Shown piece after piece: positions 35,573 to 43,980 of a stretch of DNA of 64,000 bases. Source of the stretch: Neolewinella lacunae (GTDB taxonomy: Bacteria; Bacteroidota; Bacteroidia; Chitinophagales; Saprospiraceae); NCBI RefSeq assembly GCF_014349155.1, contig NZ_JACSIT010000080.1, positions 1 through 64,000 of the forward strand, read 5' to 3'. The stretch's first letter is position 1; every line of letters begins with the position of its first letter. A program made the translations under genes and the position numbers. Under the pieces are notes generated by a model. The model had not been told where the DNA came from and ran no database searches. It saw nothing but the letters and a program-made list of their open reading frames with translations.

Positions 35573-35750
35573 GTCAGGTTGGGGGTATACAACGTAGATA
35601 TTCACTGATTTTCACATGGTTAGATCACCATGGTTTTTTAGTTCTGTAGTAGACATTACCCCACTACCGAACTACAGTACTATAATACTGCTTTCTAAAA
35701 GTCGTTGAAGACCAATTAGTGGTGGTTATTGCAAGGGCTCAACCTCATGT
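35573..35750. repeat. Large intergenic repeat, copy A (about 180 bp)
   Basis: Aligns over its whole length with 43741-43935. Both start GTCAGGTTGGGGGTAT and end GGCTCAACCTCA. Shared inner blocks include ATGGTTTTTTAGTT and GTTGAAGACCAATTAG, with ACTACCGAACTAC units between. No coding potential. It fills the gap before the cmk stop. Confidence 0.85.
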
Positions 35751-35763
35751 TTTTTTATCTGCC

Positions 35764-36435
35764 CTAAGACCGACGCCCGTAAAGGTTTTCCACCTCGGCC
35801 ATGCCCGCGGCGATGAAATCGGGCAGGCTCCACTGGGAATTGTCGAGCACAATGGCATCTTCCGCCTGTTTCAGGGGGCTATCTGCGCGGGTGCTGTCAA
35901 TGTGGTCGCGCTCCAGTAAGTTGGCGGCCACTTCGGCGCGGCTCGGGTTTTTGCCCGCCGCCAGAAGTTCGGAGAGACGCCGCTCGGTGCGGGTTTCCAG
36001 ATCGGCGGTGACGAAAAGTTTGAGGTCGGCACCGGGAAAAACGACGGTGCCGATGTCCCGTCCATCCATCACAATCGCCCCGTTGGCCCCCATCTTTTGT
36101 TGCAGCGGGACGATGGAACGCCGCACCGCCGAGACGGCCGCGACGGGCGAGACAAAACTGCTGACGGCCATGCTGCGGATCTCGTCCTCCACGTCTTCGC
36201 CGTTCAGCAGGGCCCGGTTGGAGCCCGGGACGAAATCGAGGTGGATCCCCTCCAGCGCACGCGCAACCGCTTCGTCGTCCGCCAAATCTACTCCCAGCCG
36301 CTGAAAATGCAGGGTGACCATGCGGTACATCGCACCCGTGTCAATGTATCGGTACCCCAGGGCATTGGCCATGGCGCGGGCCAGGGTGCTTTTGCCGCAG
36401 GCGCTGTAGCCGTCGATGGCGATGGTATAGTGCAT
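35764..36435 (-). CDS. cmk: Cytidylate kinase
   Basis: 223 residues. Phosphorylates CMP/dCMP with ATP in the cytoplasm. Seen: P-loop IDGYSACGKSTLA, DTGAMYRMVTL, MDGRDIGTVVFP and the lid region RRLSELLAAGK. The ATG at 36435 begins MHYTIAIDGYS right at the P-loop strand, so the upstream open frame is not used. Length matches the family. Confidence 0.95.
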   Translation of the reverse strand: MHYTIAIDGYSACGKSTLARAMANALGYRYIDTGAMYRMVTLHFQRLGVDLADDEAVARALEGIHLDFVPGSNRALLNGEDVEDEIRSMAVSSFVSPVAAVSAVRRSIVPLQQKMGANGAIVMDGRDIGTVVFPGADLKLFVTADLETRTERRLSELLAAGKNPSRAEVAANLLERDHIDSTRADSPLKQAEDAIVLDNSQWSLPDFIAAGMAEVENLYGRRS

Positions 36436-36487
36436 GGTGTTGGGTGGATTGTTTTGTGCGGGAGGTGCGCAGGCGGGCCGTACACAC

Positions 36488-36521
36488 GGCAAAGCCGGTG
36501 ATGCGCATCACCGGCTTTGCC
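36488..36521. terminator. Perfect 34-bp palindrome between DUF2795 gene and cmk
   Basis: GGCAAAGCCGGTGATGC pairs perfectly with its reverse complement. Without a strong T run on the minus strand it may be a terminator, an mRNA-stabilising hairpin or a protein-binding palindrome. Confidence 0.55.
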
Positions 36522-36558
36522 TGGTTTCTTTCTCGGGAGCAGGAGGAAAGGGGAAGAA

Positions 36559-36780
36559 TCAGTATTCGTCTTCGTTGAAGAGGAAGTCGTCCTTGCGGGG
36601 GTAATCCGGCCAGATGTCTTCGATGACGTCGTAAACTTCGCCTTCGTCTTCCATCTCCTGGAGATTCTCGATTACCTCGAGGGGTGCGCCGGAGCGCATG
36701 GCGTAATCAATCAACTCGTCCCGCGTGGCTGGCCAGGGGGCATCTTCGAGATACGAAGCAAGTTCAAGGGTCCAATACAT
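36559..36780 (-). CDS. DUF2795 family protein
   Basis: 73 residues, very acidic: MYWTLELASYLEDAPWPATR, then ENLQEMEDEGEVYDVIEDIW and a FNEDEY end. This small conserved protein is nearly invariant across Bacteroidota; its function is not established. A TACATTTG box lies 69 bases upstream. Confidence 0.9.
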   Translation of the reverse strand: MYWTLELASYLEDAPWPATRDELIDYAMRSGAPLEVIENLQEMEDEGEVYDVIEDIWPDYPRKDDFLFNEDEY

Positions 36781-36849
36781 ATTTGTGGCGTGGTTTTGCT
36801 ATTTATGAGAAAAGCGCTTGGCCGTGTTTTGTTTCCCGGCAGCTTGCCG

Positions 36850-36857
36850 CAAATGTA
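36850..36857 (-). promoter_or_regulatory. TACATTTG -7 box for DUF2795 gene
   Basis: Fits TAnnTTTG; 69-base leader. Confidence 0.45.
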
Positions 36858-36918
36858 ATAATTGGTTGGCATCTCGCGGGGGAATGCTTAGCAGAGAGAC
36901 CAAAATGCTGAAATTCAG

Positions 36919-38118
36919 CTATTTGTAAGTGCCGATGATTTGGAAATTTTTATGCTCGTAGCCGGGAGGGATTTGGCCGATCCGGCTCGAATCTTTTGGT
37001 CCCGTCGGGTCACAGAATACGTAACGCTGCCCCTGGTACTGGAAGGAATCCCCCGGGATGGTGGCGCTCCCTACGGCAATGGTCAGGTGGTCTTCGTAGG
37101 CAATTACGGCCATGGGGACGTTGAGGAGATCGCGGACGAGGGCAAAAAAGAGGGCCGCGCGGTCTTCGCAGTCTGAATAGCTGTACCCAAAAAGTTCTTC
37201 CGGCACCATCGGCTTGGAACGGCCGAAGTACTCATTGTCTTCCTTATAATCAAACGCCGAACGCGTAAAACTCGCCAGCAACTCCAGGCGCTGTTGCTGG
37301 TCGAGTGGCTCCAGAAAGCGGCGCAACTGGGGCAGCAGGCTGTTTTGCAGGGTGGGCGAGAGTGGGGTTTCCAGGTAGCAGTACTCGTGAATGAAAGGGT
37401 AGTCGTTCATGATTTCCACCATCGTCCGGTCGTAACTCACGTCCATTTCCTGCGCCACGCCGTGGTACTTGAAGCGAAGCTTTTTCTGTATGGGCTGGGC
37501 CGCAAACTTGGGCCAGCTGCGGAGCTGAAAGCCGAAGGAACGGCCCTGGGGGTTGGGCTGGTCCTGGAAGATGTAAAGCCGCTGCCGGCCGTTGCACTTC
37601 CCGTCCAGGCAACTCAGGTTGGCGTAGGGCCGCCCGCCGGTGTCGATGATGGGCACCTCAAAAAGGTCTTCGCGGGTGTAGACATTGACGAATACCTGGT
37701 CGGCCCGGTACGTCAGCCGTGCATCAAAACCCGCTTGCACGAGCAGGTTGTAGAGGCTGATCTCCTGGGCGTTGCGCGCTTTATCCTGGTAGACGATGCG
37801 CAGGCTTTCCTTGGCGAGCTTGAAAAAGAGGTAGTCGTTGAGTTGGTACTTTTCCTTGGCCTCCAGCAGGCTGCTCAATAGCACCCGCGTCGGGCGGCTC
37901 TGAAGGGCCCGGTAGGCACTGCGCAGGCTCTCCGCACTCGGTTCGTAGGGGTTGGGGATGACCATGTCGGGGTCGTAGACCATCGGCACGGACTGAGCAT
38001 AAAAATTAAGGTCAAAACGGTAGTAGTTGGCGGAGTTGCCCAGGCGGTGGGCATCCGCCCCGCTCAGGCCTACGCCCAGCGCGGCTAGAAGCAGGAGTTT
38101 GCAGCATATGGTCTTCAT
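36919..38118 (-). CDS. Exported transglutaminase-like protein
   Basis: 399 residues with a signal peptide (MKTICCKLLLLAALGVGLSGADA). The C-terminal half holds a transglutaminase-like papain fold: SYSDCEDRAALFFALV (Cys), YEDHLTIAV (His) and YVFCDPTGP (Asp) in the right order. The family acts as periplasmic protease, amidase or crosslinking enzyme; substrate unknown. ATG 38118 chosen because it opens the signal peptide. Confidence 0.8.
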   Translation of the reverse strand: MKTICCKLLLLAALGVGLSGADAHRLGNSANYYRFDLNFYAQSVPMVYDPDMVIPNPYEPSAESLRSAYRALQSRPTRVLLSSLLEAKEKYQLNDYLFFKLAKESLRIVYQDKARNAQEISLYNLLVQAGFDARLTYRADQVFVNVYTREDLFEVPIIDTGGRPYANLSCLDGKCNGRQRLYIFQDQPNPQGRSFGFQLRSWPKFAAQPIQKKLRFKYHGVAQEMDVSYDRTMVEIMNDYPFIHEYCYLETPLSPTLQNSLLPQLRRFLEPLDQQQRLELLASFTRSAFDYKEDNEYFGRSKPMVPEELFGYSYSDCEDRAALFFALVRDLLNVPMAVIAYEDHLTIAVGSATIPGDSFQYQGQRYVFCDPTGPKDSSRIGQIPPGYEHKNFQIIGTYK

Positions 38119-38336
38119 CGTCAACTGGGGCATCGTCTGAAAGTGAAAGTAAGCGGGCGCTTCTCGGGCAGTGTGTGGTCAATATACGCCGACGACTGGT
38201 AAAAAGTATGGCCCTTAGCCTAACTTTAAGCTTTCATGACGGGTTTCGCCCAATGTTGACAAAAGAAAATTGGGGCCCCGGGTCAAAACAGCGCAAACGA
38301 AAAATCGCAGCGTTTGGGTACCTCAACCATCAACCA

Positions 38337-40304
38337 TCAAGCCCCCAGTGCCTCGCTGGCCTGCTCCCAGGCCTCCATGGCGGCGTCTAACTCGTCCTGT
38401 TTGGCCTTCAGTTCGTTGGTTGTTTTGCTGACGAGCGACGCGTTGTTGTAGAAATCGGGGTCGGCCATCACCTGGTGAATTTTTTCGATCTCTTTTTCCA
38501 GGCGCTCGATTTTGCGCTCTGCGTTGCCGATGTCTTTTTCCAGCCGCCGGCGCTCTTCCGGGGATAGGGCGGGCAGTTTGGGCGCGGCCGCAGGTGCCGG
38601 GGCCGTTGTCCCCCCCAACCCCCCAGCGGGGGGAGCAGCGGGGGCGGTCGGCAGGTCGGCTTTGGATTTCTCCAGTTCCACCGCCCGCATATTGTCGATC
38701 TTCCGCTTTTCCAGGAAGAAGTTGACGTCTCCCAGGTGCTCGTGCAACTGGTGATCGCGGAACTCAATCGTCCGGTCCGTCAGCCCCGCCAGGAATTCCC
38801 GGTCGTGGCTCACCACCACCAGCGTGCCGTCGTAGTCGAGCACCGCCTGCTTGAGGCGGTCCTTGCTGATCATGTCCAGGTGGTTGGTCGGTTCGTCCAG
38901 CACCAGCAGGTTGAAGGGACGCAACAGCATGCAGGCCAGGGCCAGGCGGGCCCGCTCTCCGCCGGAGAGGACGGACACTTTCTTCTCCGCATCTTCCCCC
39001 GTGAAAAGGAAAGCCCCGAGGATGGCCCGCAGGCGGGTACGCATTTCGGGCGGACTGGCCTCTTCCATCGTCTCCAACAGGGTCTTTTTGCCGTCCAGGG
39101 CGTCGCTCTGGTTCTGGGCGTAGTAACCTACGGAGACGTTGTGGCCCATTTCTACTTCCCCCGAGGTCGCCGGGATGTTGTTGATCAGGATTTTGGCCAG
39201 CGTCGTCTTGCCCTGCCCGTTTTGGCCCACGAAGGCCACGCGGTCGCCGCGGTCAATCTTCAGGTCCACTCCCCGCAGCACGTTCAGTTTGCCGTAAGTC
39301 TTGGTGATGTTGCGGGCTTGCAGGGCGATGGCCCCCGAGCGGGGGGCTTTGGCAAAGCGCAGGTTCATCACGGCGGTATCCGTCTGGTCCAGCTCAATGC
39401 GCTCGATTTTGTCGAGCTGCTTTTGCATCGATTGGGCCATCTTCGTTTTGGTGGCCTTGGCCATGAAGCGATTGATGGTCCGCTCTTTGTCGGCAATGAC
39501 TTTTTGCTGGTTCTCGAAGGCCGCCTCGGCTTTTTCGCGGCGGTCGGCCTGGAGCTCCACGTATTTGCTGTAGCCGGCTTTGTAGTCGTACACTTTGCCC
39601 AGCTCGATTTCCAGGGTGCGGTTGGTGACGTTATCCAGGAACTGCTTATCGTGGCTGATGGTCACCACGGCCCCGGAGTAGGTGCTCAACCAGTTTTCGA
39701 GCCAGATGATGGACTCAATGTCGAGGTGGTTCGTAGGTTCGTCCAGCAACAGGTAATCGGGGCGCTGGAGGAGCATTTTGGCCAGTTCAATGCGCATCTG
39801 CCAGCCGCCGGAGAACTCCGTGGTTTGGCGACCAAAGTCTGCCTGCTGGAAGCCCAGGCCTTTGAGAACCCGCTCCGCTTCGGCCTCCATCGTGATGCCG
39901 CCCACCATGGCGAAGCGCTCGGTCAGCGAGGTGAACTCCTCCAGAAAGGCCGCGTATTCGTCGGTTTCGTAATCCGTGCGCGTCTCCATCTCTTTGGTCA
40001 TGGCCGCCAGGCGCTCTTCCATGGCCTGGATGTGAGCAAAGGCCGTCAGTGTTTCCTGCATTACGGAGCGGCCGCTGGGCAGATCCATCTCCTGGTGCAA
40101 AAAGCCGAGGGTACTGCCAGTGGGCCGGGTGACGGTGCCCTGGTCGCTGCCACGGTCGCCGGCAATGATTTTGAGCATCGTCGACTTTCCCGCTCCGTTG
40201 CGGCCCACGAGCCCGACCTTATCCCGCGGCATAATGACGAAGGAGACGTGGTTAAACAAGACGCGGTCGCCGTATTGTTGGTAAATTCCAGTGACGGAGA
40301 GCAT
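38337..40304 (-). CDS. ABC-F family ATPase
   Basis: 655 residues with two ABC domains and no membrane part. Walker A sites are GRNGAGKST and GQNGQGKTT, signatures FSGGWQMRIELA and LSGGERARLALA, Walker B regions LLLDEPTNHLD and LVLDEPTNHLD. The interdomain linker (about residues 235-310) is charged and helical, and the C-terminal 70 residues form a coiled coil. ABC-F proteins act on ribosomes in translation or antibiotic protection. Between the second ABC domain and the coiled coil a low-complexity Pro/Ala/Gly linker contains a dispersed element copy (38580-38596, read APAAAP). Confidence 0.92.
   Translation of the reverse strand: MLSVTGIYQQYGDRVLFNHVSFVIMPRDKVGLVGRNGAGKSTMLKIIAGDRGSDQGTVTRPTGSTLGFLHQEMDLPSGRSVMQETLTAFAHIQAMEERLAAMTKEMETRTDYETDEYAAFLEEFTSLTERFAMVGGITMEAEAERVLKGLGFQQADFGRQTTEFSGGWQMRIELAKMLLQRPDYLLLDEPTNHLDIESIIWLENWLSTYSGAVVTISHDKQFLDNVTNRTLEIELGKVYDYKAGYSKYVELQADRREKAEAAFENQQKVIADKERTINRFMAKATKTKMAQSMQKQLDKIERIELDQTDTAVMNLRFAKAPRSGAIALQARNITKTYGKLNVLRGVDLKIDRGDRVAFVGQNGQGKTTLAKILINNIPATSGEVEMGHNVSVGYYAQNQSDALDGKKTLLETMEEASPPEMRTRLRAILGAFLFTGEDAEKKVSVLSGGERARLALACMLLRPFNLLVLDEPTNHLDMISKDRLKQAVLDYDGTLVVVSHDREFLAGLTDRTIEFRDHQLHEHLGDVNFFLEKRKIDNMRAVELEKSKADLPTAPAAPPAGGLGGTTAPAPAAAPKLPALSPEERRRLEKDIGNAERKIERLEKEIEKIHQVMADPDFYNNASLVSKTTNELKAKQDELDAAMEAWEQASEALGA
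38580..38596. repeat. Dispersed element core inside the ABC-F gene
   Basis: GGGCGCGGCCGCAGGTG, followed by a GC-rich hairpin-like arm (CCCCCCCAACCCCCC then a G run). It encodes part of a Pro/Ala linker in the ABC-F protein. Confidence 0.8.
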
Positions 40305-40359
40305 AGTTTCTCAGTTGGTCGGGAGGGCCTGCCCCAACGGGGGGCCGTATTTGGGGCGG

Positions 40360-40367
40360 CAAAGATA
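40360..40367 (-). promoter_or_regulatory. TATCTTTG -7 box for ABC-F gene
   Basis: Fits TAnnTTTG; about 55-base leader. Confidence 0.5.
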
Positions 40368-40400
40368 CGTTGCATCCGCCTATCTGAGAGTACGCCCTGA

Positions 40401-40434
40401 TTCCGGATGCGGTGCAGCCTCCTCCTATCCGGGG
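40401..40434. repeat. CCCCGGAT hairpin repeat, copy 3 (inverted)
   Basis: CCGGATGCGGTGCAGCC then CCTCCTATCCGGGG, followed by TTATTAAGGTTCAACCCCTC, the inverse of the flank at 28475-28493. Confidence 0.65.
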
Positions 40435-40469
40435 TTATTAAGGTTCAACCCCTCCGGGATCAGAACTGC

Positions 40470-40560
40470 TCCCTTTTGCCCCTTTCATCTTTTATCCCTT
40501 TCCCCCTTTATTCCTTTTCCCCTTTATCCCTTTATCCCTTTCCCCCTTTATCCCCTTACC
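40470..40560. repeat. Polypyrimidine low-complexity tract
   Basis: About 90 bases almost wholly C and T on the plus strand, built from imperfect units CCCTTTATCCCTTTCC. It runs up to the nspC stop codon. Confidence 0.85.
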
Positions 40561-41671
40561 CCATCCGCGCCTCGTAATCTTCGTAGCTGAAGTGGCGGCT
40601 GGCGATTTCTTCGCCGTCGGCGTCAATCAGGCGAATGTCGGGGTGGGGGACGCCGTTGAACATGGTCGTTTTTACGGTGGTGTAGTGGGCCATGTCTTCA
40701 AAGATGACGCGATCACCCACGCGCACGGGCTGGCGAAAGTGGTAGGTATCCAGGTAATCGCCCGCCAGGCAGCTCATGCCCCCCAGGCGGTAGGGGTAGG
40801 GGAAGGCGGGGTTTTCCTTGCTTGATACGCCGCGCAGCTCCGGCCGGTAGGGCATTTCCAGGGTGTCGGGCATGTGGCAGGTGAAGCTCACGTCGAGCAT
40901 CAGGGTCCGGCTACCGTAGTTTTCCACGATGTCGAGTACCGTAGCGTCCAGCGTGCCGGTGCCCCAGGCCATGGCGCTCCCCGGTTCGAGGATGACCTGG
41001 AGGTGGGGGTAACGCTGCCGCAATTGGCGCAGGGCAGTAATGAGGGCATCTACGTCGTAGCCTTCCTTGGTCATCAGGTGGCCGCCGCCCAGGTTGAGCC
41101 ATTCAATCTGTTCCAGGTAGTGGCCAAACTGGGCCTTGACCCGCTCAATGAGGGTAGCCGTGTTGCTGGCCGTCGATTCACAAAGGGTGTGCACGTGCAG
41201 GCCGCGGAGCCCCTTGGGCGGTTTGGCGGGCAGGTTGGGCAGGGTTTCGCCCAGGCGGCCGTGGGGGTTGGCCGGGTTGTAGAGTTCCGTTTCTACCGGA
41301 CTGTATTCCGGGTTAACGCGCAAGCCTACGTTGGTGCCCAGCTTTTCCCAGGTGCTGCGGTAGCGTTCTAATTCGGTCAGGCTGTTGAAGGTCAGGTGAC
41401 CAGCCAGCGCGGCCACTTCGGCAAATTCGTGCGGGCGGTACACCGGCGCGTATACGTGGGGCTTTTTCCCAAAGTGACGCTCGATGAGCTTGGCTTCGTT
41501 GAGGCTGCTGGCCGTCGCCCCCGTCAGGTACTCCGCGAAAATGGGGAAAGCCGGCCAGTAGGCAAAGGCTTTCAACGCCAGGATGATGGTGACGTCGGCC
41601 GCAGCAGCAACGTCGGCAACGAGCTCCAGGTTCTGCCGGAGTTTGTCTTCGTGAATGGTAAATTGGGCCAT
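40556..41671 (-). CDS. nspC: Carboxynorspermidine decarboxylase
   Basis: 371 residues; PLP-dependent decarboxylase of the alanine-racemase fold, making norspermidine or spermidine by the carboxy-polyamine route. Seen: PLP lysine in LALKAFA, HVHTLCEST, WLNLGGGHL, ILEPGSAMAW, CHMPDTLEMPYRPEL and the active-site Cys in GGMSCLAGD. Length and motif order fit NspC. The partner dehydrogenase gene is not in the window. ATG 41671 is four bases after a TACCTTTG box. Confidence 0.92.
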   Translation of the reverse strand: MAQFTIHEDKLRQNLELVADVAAAADVTIILALKAFAYWPAFPIFAEYLTGATASSLNEAKLIERHFGKKPHVYAPVYRPHEFAEVAALAGHLTFNSLTELERYRSTWEKLGTNVGLRVNPEYSPVETELYNPANPHGRLGETLPNLPAKPPKGLRGLHVHTLCESTASNTATLIERVKAQFGHYLEQIEWLNLGGGHLMTKEGYDVDALITALRQLRQRYPHLQVILEPGSAMAWGTGTLDATVLDIVENYGSRTLMLDVSFTCHMPDTLEMPYRPELRGVSSKENPAFPYPYRLGGMSCLAGDYLDTYHFRQPVRVGDRVIFEDMAHYTTVKTTMFNGVPHPDIRLIDADGEEIASRHFSYEDYEARMG

Positions 41672-41675
41672 GCCG

Positions 41676-41683
41676 CAAAGGTA
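41676..41683 (-). promoter_or_regulatory. TACCTTTG -7 box immediately before nspC
   Basis: Fits TAnnTTTG; the spacing CGGC to ATG is the same as at 30022-30029. Confidence 0.6.
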
Positions 41684-41714
41684 GAACTTGTTACTATGAA
41701 CCTCACCATCGGAC

Positions 41715-42470
41715 TCACTTTCCCAGCCAATCTTTGAAGCGTTTGACGCGCTGCCGGCTCACCAGGTTCTCGGTACCGCCGGTGGGCTGCAGTTCCAGCA
41801 CGAGGCGGTGGTTGAAGTAGGGCTGGACCTTCCGCACGGCATCGATGTGGATGATCTGGCCCCGGTTGATGCGAAACCAGTCCTTGGGAGCCAGTTCTTC
41901 CTCGATTTGGTCCAGGGGACTGTCCAGAAGTACCCGTTGCCCGGTGTGGGAGAGGGCAAAGGTGAGCCCTTCGTCGGCGTAAATCTGCCGAAGTTCACTC
42001 ACGCGCACCGGCACCCATTCGCTGCCGCGTTGGGCCAGGAAACGCTCGCGGTAGGCGGGTTGCCCGCGTTGGATGAGGTTGGCGATGCTGGCCCAGTCGG
42101 GTGGCGGCGGCGGCGTAGCGATCCGCTCCAGTTTATCGAGGGCCCGCGCCAGGTCGGGGGCTTCAACGGGCTTGAGCAGGTAATCGATGCTGTTGACCCG
42201 GAAGGCCCGGATGCCGTACTGGTCGTAAGCCGTAGTGAAAATAATCGGGCAGTCGCAGGCTGCGCGCTCCCAGATGCTGAAGCTCAGGCCGTCGGCGAGG
42301 TGGATGTCGCTGAAAATGACCGAGGGGTGCGGTCGTTCCTGGAGGGCGCTGACGCAGGATGCAATGGAATCGGTAGTAAAGGCAATGTGGAGATCGGGCC
42401 GTACCTCCGCCAACAGCTTGGTCAGGCGGCGCAGCGCAGGGGGCTCGTCCTCAATGATCCAGGCCGTCAT
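41715..42470 (-). CDS. LytTR-family response regulator
   Basis: 251 residues. Receiver domain (IIEDEPPA, phospho-acceptor in IFSDIHLAD, FTTAYDQYG, YLLKPVE), a Pro-rich linker, and a LytTR DNA-binding domain (WFRINRGQIIHIDAVRKVQP). It overlaps the start of the kinase stop by four bases (ATGA), so the pair is translationally coupled. Confidence 0.93.
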   Translation of the reverse strand: MTAWIIEDEPPALRRLTKLLAEVRPDLHIAFTTDSIASCVSALQERPHPSVIFSDIHLADGLSFSIWERAACDCPIIFTTAYDQYGIRAFRVNSIDYLLKPVEAPDLARALDKLERIATPPPPPDWASIANLIQRGQPAYRERFLAQRGSEWVPVRVSELRQIYADEGLTFALSHTGQRVLLDSPLDQIEEELAPKDWFRINRGQIIHIDAVRKVQPYFNHRLVLELQPTGGTENLVSRQRVKRFKDWLGK

Positions 42471-43708
42471 GGCGTACCGGTTGGTGCCAGGGGGCGGGTG
42501 AGGGCTTTGGCAGACCCTTCCTCCCTTTCCACTGCGGCAGCACCGGGCAGAATGGGCAGGTAAACGGTGTAGTCGGTGGCCGTCTGCTCAATGACCATCT
42601 CGCGGCCCGTCAGCGCGGCGTAGCGGGCCCGCAGGTTGTGGTGCCCCCAGCCGGTGGAACTCAATGTCCGGTCGCGCAGCTGTAAGGGGTTGCTGACGAT
42701 GACCTGCTCGTCGTCCAGCGTAATCGTGATCCGCAGCGGGCAGGCGGAACTGACCACGTTGTGCTTGATGGCATTTTCCACCAGGAGTTGAACCGATAGC
42801 GGGACAATCCGGTAGTGGTGCAGGTGCGGCGGAACCTGCGGCTGTTCGCGGGGGATCGTGCATTGCTCCTCCGTCCTTTCTCCCCCCTTCGGGGGGCCGG
42901 GGGGGAGCACCTGCGGCCGCGCCCCCATACTGGCCACCGCCCGGTCGGAAAGCCGCCACTCGATCACCAGTTTGTCCTCAAAACGCGTCTGCATCAGGAA
43001 AATGTAGTCCTGCAAAGCCAGCAATTCTTCTTCCAGCCCAATGAGTTCCTTGTGGCGGTATTCCAGGATGCGGCGGTAAACGGCGGCCAGGCGCTGCGTA
43101 AATAGCGTCGCCGTTGCCGGGTCTTCGGGGATCACATTGACCAGGGTATTGAGGCTGTTGAACAGGAAGTGGGGGTTCATCTGGTGCTTCAATACCGCCA
43201 GCTGCGTCCGCATATTCTCCTTGGCCAACTGCTCCCGCTCCAACACGCTCTGCTTGTACTTCGTGAAAAAATAGCCGCCCTCGTAGGCCGCCACCACCAT
43301 GATGACCAGCGTATAGGTCATCACAAACTTGAAAAAAACGGAGGGTTGGGGCAGGCCCTGGTCCGCCATAAAAACGCGCACCAAAGGCTGGGTCACCGAT
43401 GAAACCAGCAGCACGGATAAGGCCAGCAGAAAGAAGGTAAGGCCCAAACGAACCGCCGTTTGCTGTTCCCCGGGAAAACTTTCCCGCAACTGCATCACCA
43501 CCTGCCGACTGATCAGCCAGTGTACCAGCGTAAACAGAAAGGCTATGCCGTAGCAGGTAGCACTCTCGGTCACGTCCATCCCCGGGTTGGCCCCACCGAA
43601 AAGGACATTGGCCAGCCAGGCCAGTGGCAGCATACCCAGGATCATCACCGGCAGGTCATTGAACCCGAGAAGACGAATGCGGTCGGCCTTGGAACGGAAA
43701 ATCTGCAT
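42467..43708 (-). CDS. LytS-type sensor histidine kinase with inserted repeat-coded segment
   Basis: 413 residues. Four membrane helices occupy about residues 15-150; the kinase core has VLKHQMNPHFLFNSLNTLVN (His), LVENAIKHN (N box) and TGWGHHNLRARY (G box). Between the dimerisation helices and the ATPase domain, residues about 262-285 read GARPQVLPPGPPKGGERTEE, which is the direct translation of a composite dispersed element (42857-42924) and looks foreign to the family. The insertion keeps the frame and lies before the conserved VPLSVQLLVENAI, so activity may survive. Confidence 0.9.
   Translation of the reverse strand: MQIFRSKADRIRLLGFNDLPVMILGMLPLAWLANVLFGGANPGMDVTESATCYGIAFLFTLVHWLISRQVVMQLRESFPGEQQTAVRLGLTFFLLALSVLLVSSVTQPLVRVFMADQGLPQPSVFFKFVMTYTLVIMVVAAYEGGYFFTKYKQSVLEREQLAKENMRTQLAVLKHQMNPHFLFNSLNTLVNVIPEDPATATLFTQRLAAVYRRILEYRHKELIGLEEELLALQDYIFLMQTRFEDKLVIEWRLSDRAVASMGARPQVLPPGPPKGGERTEEQCTIPREQPQVPPHLHHYRIVPLSVQLLVENAIKHNVVSSACPLRITITLDDEQVIVSNPLQLRDRTLSSTGWGHHNLRARYAALTGREMVIEQTATDYTVYLPILPGAAAVEREEGSAKALTRPLAPTGTP
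42857..42924. repeat. Full composite dispersed element inside the kinase gene
   Basis: Modules in order on the plus strand: GCATTGCTCCTCCGTCC, then TCTCCCCCCTTCGGGGGG with a G-rich run, then CACCTGCGGCCGCGCCC (42908-42924). It is the most complete copy in the window. Confidence 0.85.
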
Positions 43709-43740
43709 GATGAAGCGGTTTGCGCAAGCCCCAAAGTAAT

Positions 43741-43935
43741 GTCAGGTTGGGGGTATGCAAGGTAGGTATTTGCTGATTTTCAGATGCTTAGATCGCAATG
43801 GTTTTTTAGTTCGGTAGTTTTGTAGTTGGGCATTGTCCACTACCGAACTACCGAACTACAAAGCTACTGAACTGCCTTTTAAAAGGCGTTGAAGACCAAT
43901 TAGTTGTGATTACTGCAAAGGCTCAACCTCAGGTT
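43741..43935. repeat. Large intergenic repeat, copy B (195 bp)
   Basis: Partner of 35573-35750, same orientation. It contains ACTACCGAACTACCGAACTA units and the CCTTTTAAAAGG palindrome. No gene in the 272-bp gap, which ends with a terminator hairpin. Confidence 0.85.
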
Positions 43936-43942
43936 AAAGTAA

Positions 43943-43974
43943 GGCTGGCAGGCGAAAAAATACACCCGCCAGCC
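43943..43974 (-). terminator. Hairpin after the TonB receptor gene
   Basis: GGCTGGCAGGCG and the GC-rich arm CACCCGCCAGCC pair around an A-rich loop six bases after the receptor stop codon; downstream on the minus strand is TTACTTTAA. Confidence 0.6.
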
Positions 43975-43980
43975 CCGGTG

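Noticed and set aside
36488-36521. Perfect palindrome as a mobile-element end or recombination site
   Set aside because: No second copy was found in the window and its place between two stop/start regions fits a terminator or mRNA-stability hairpin better.
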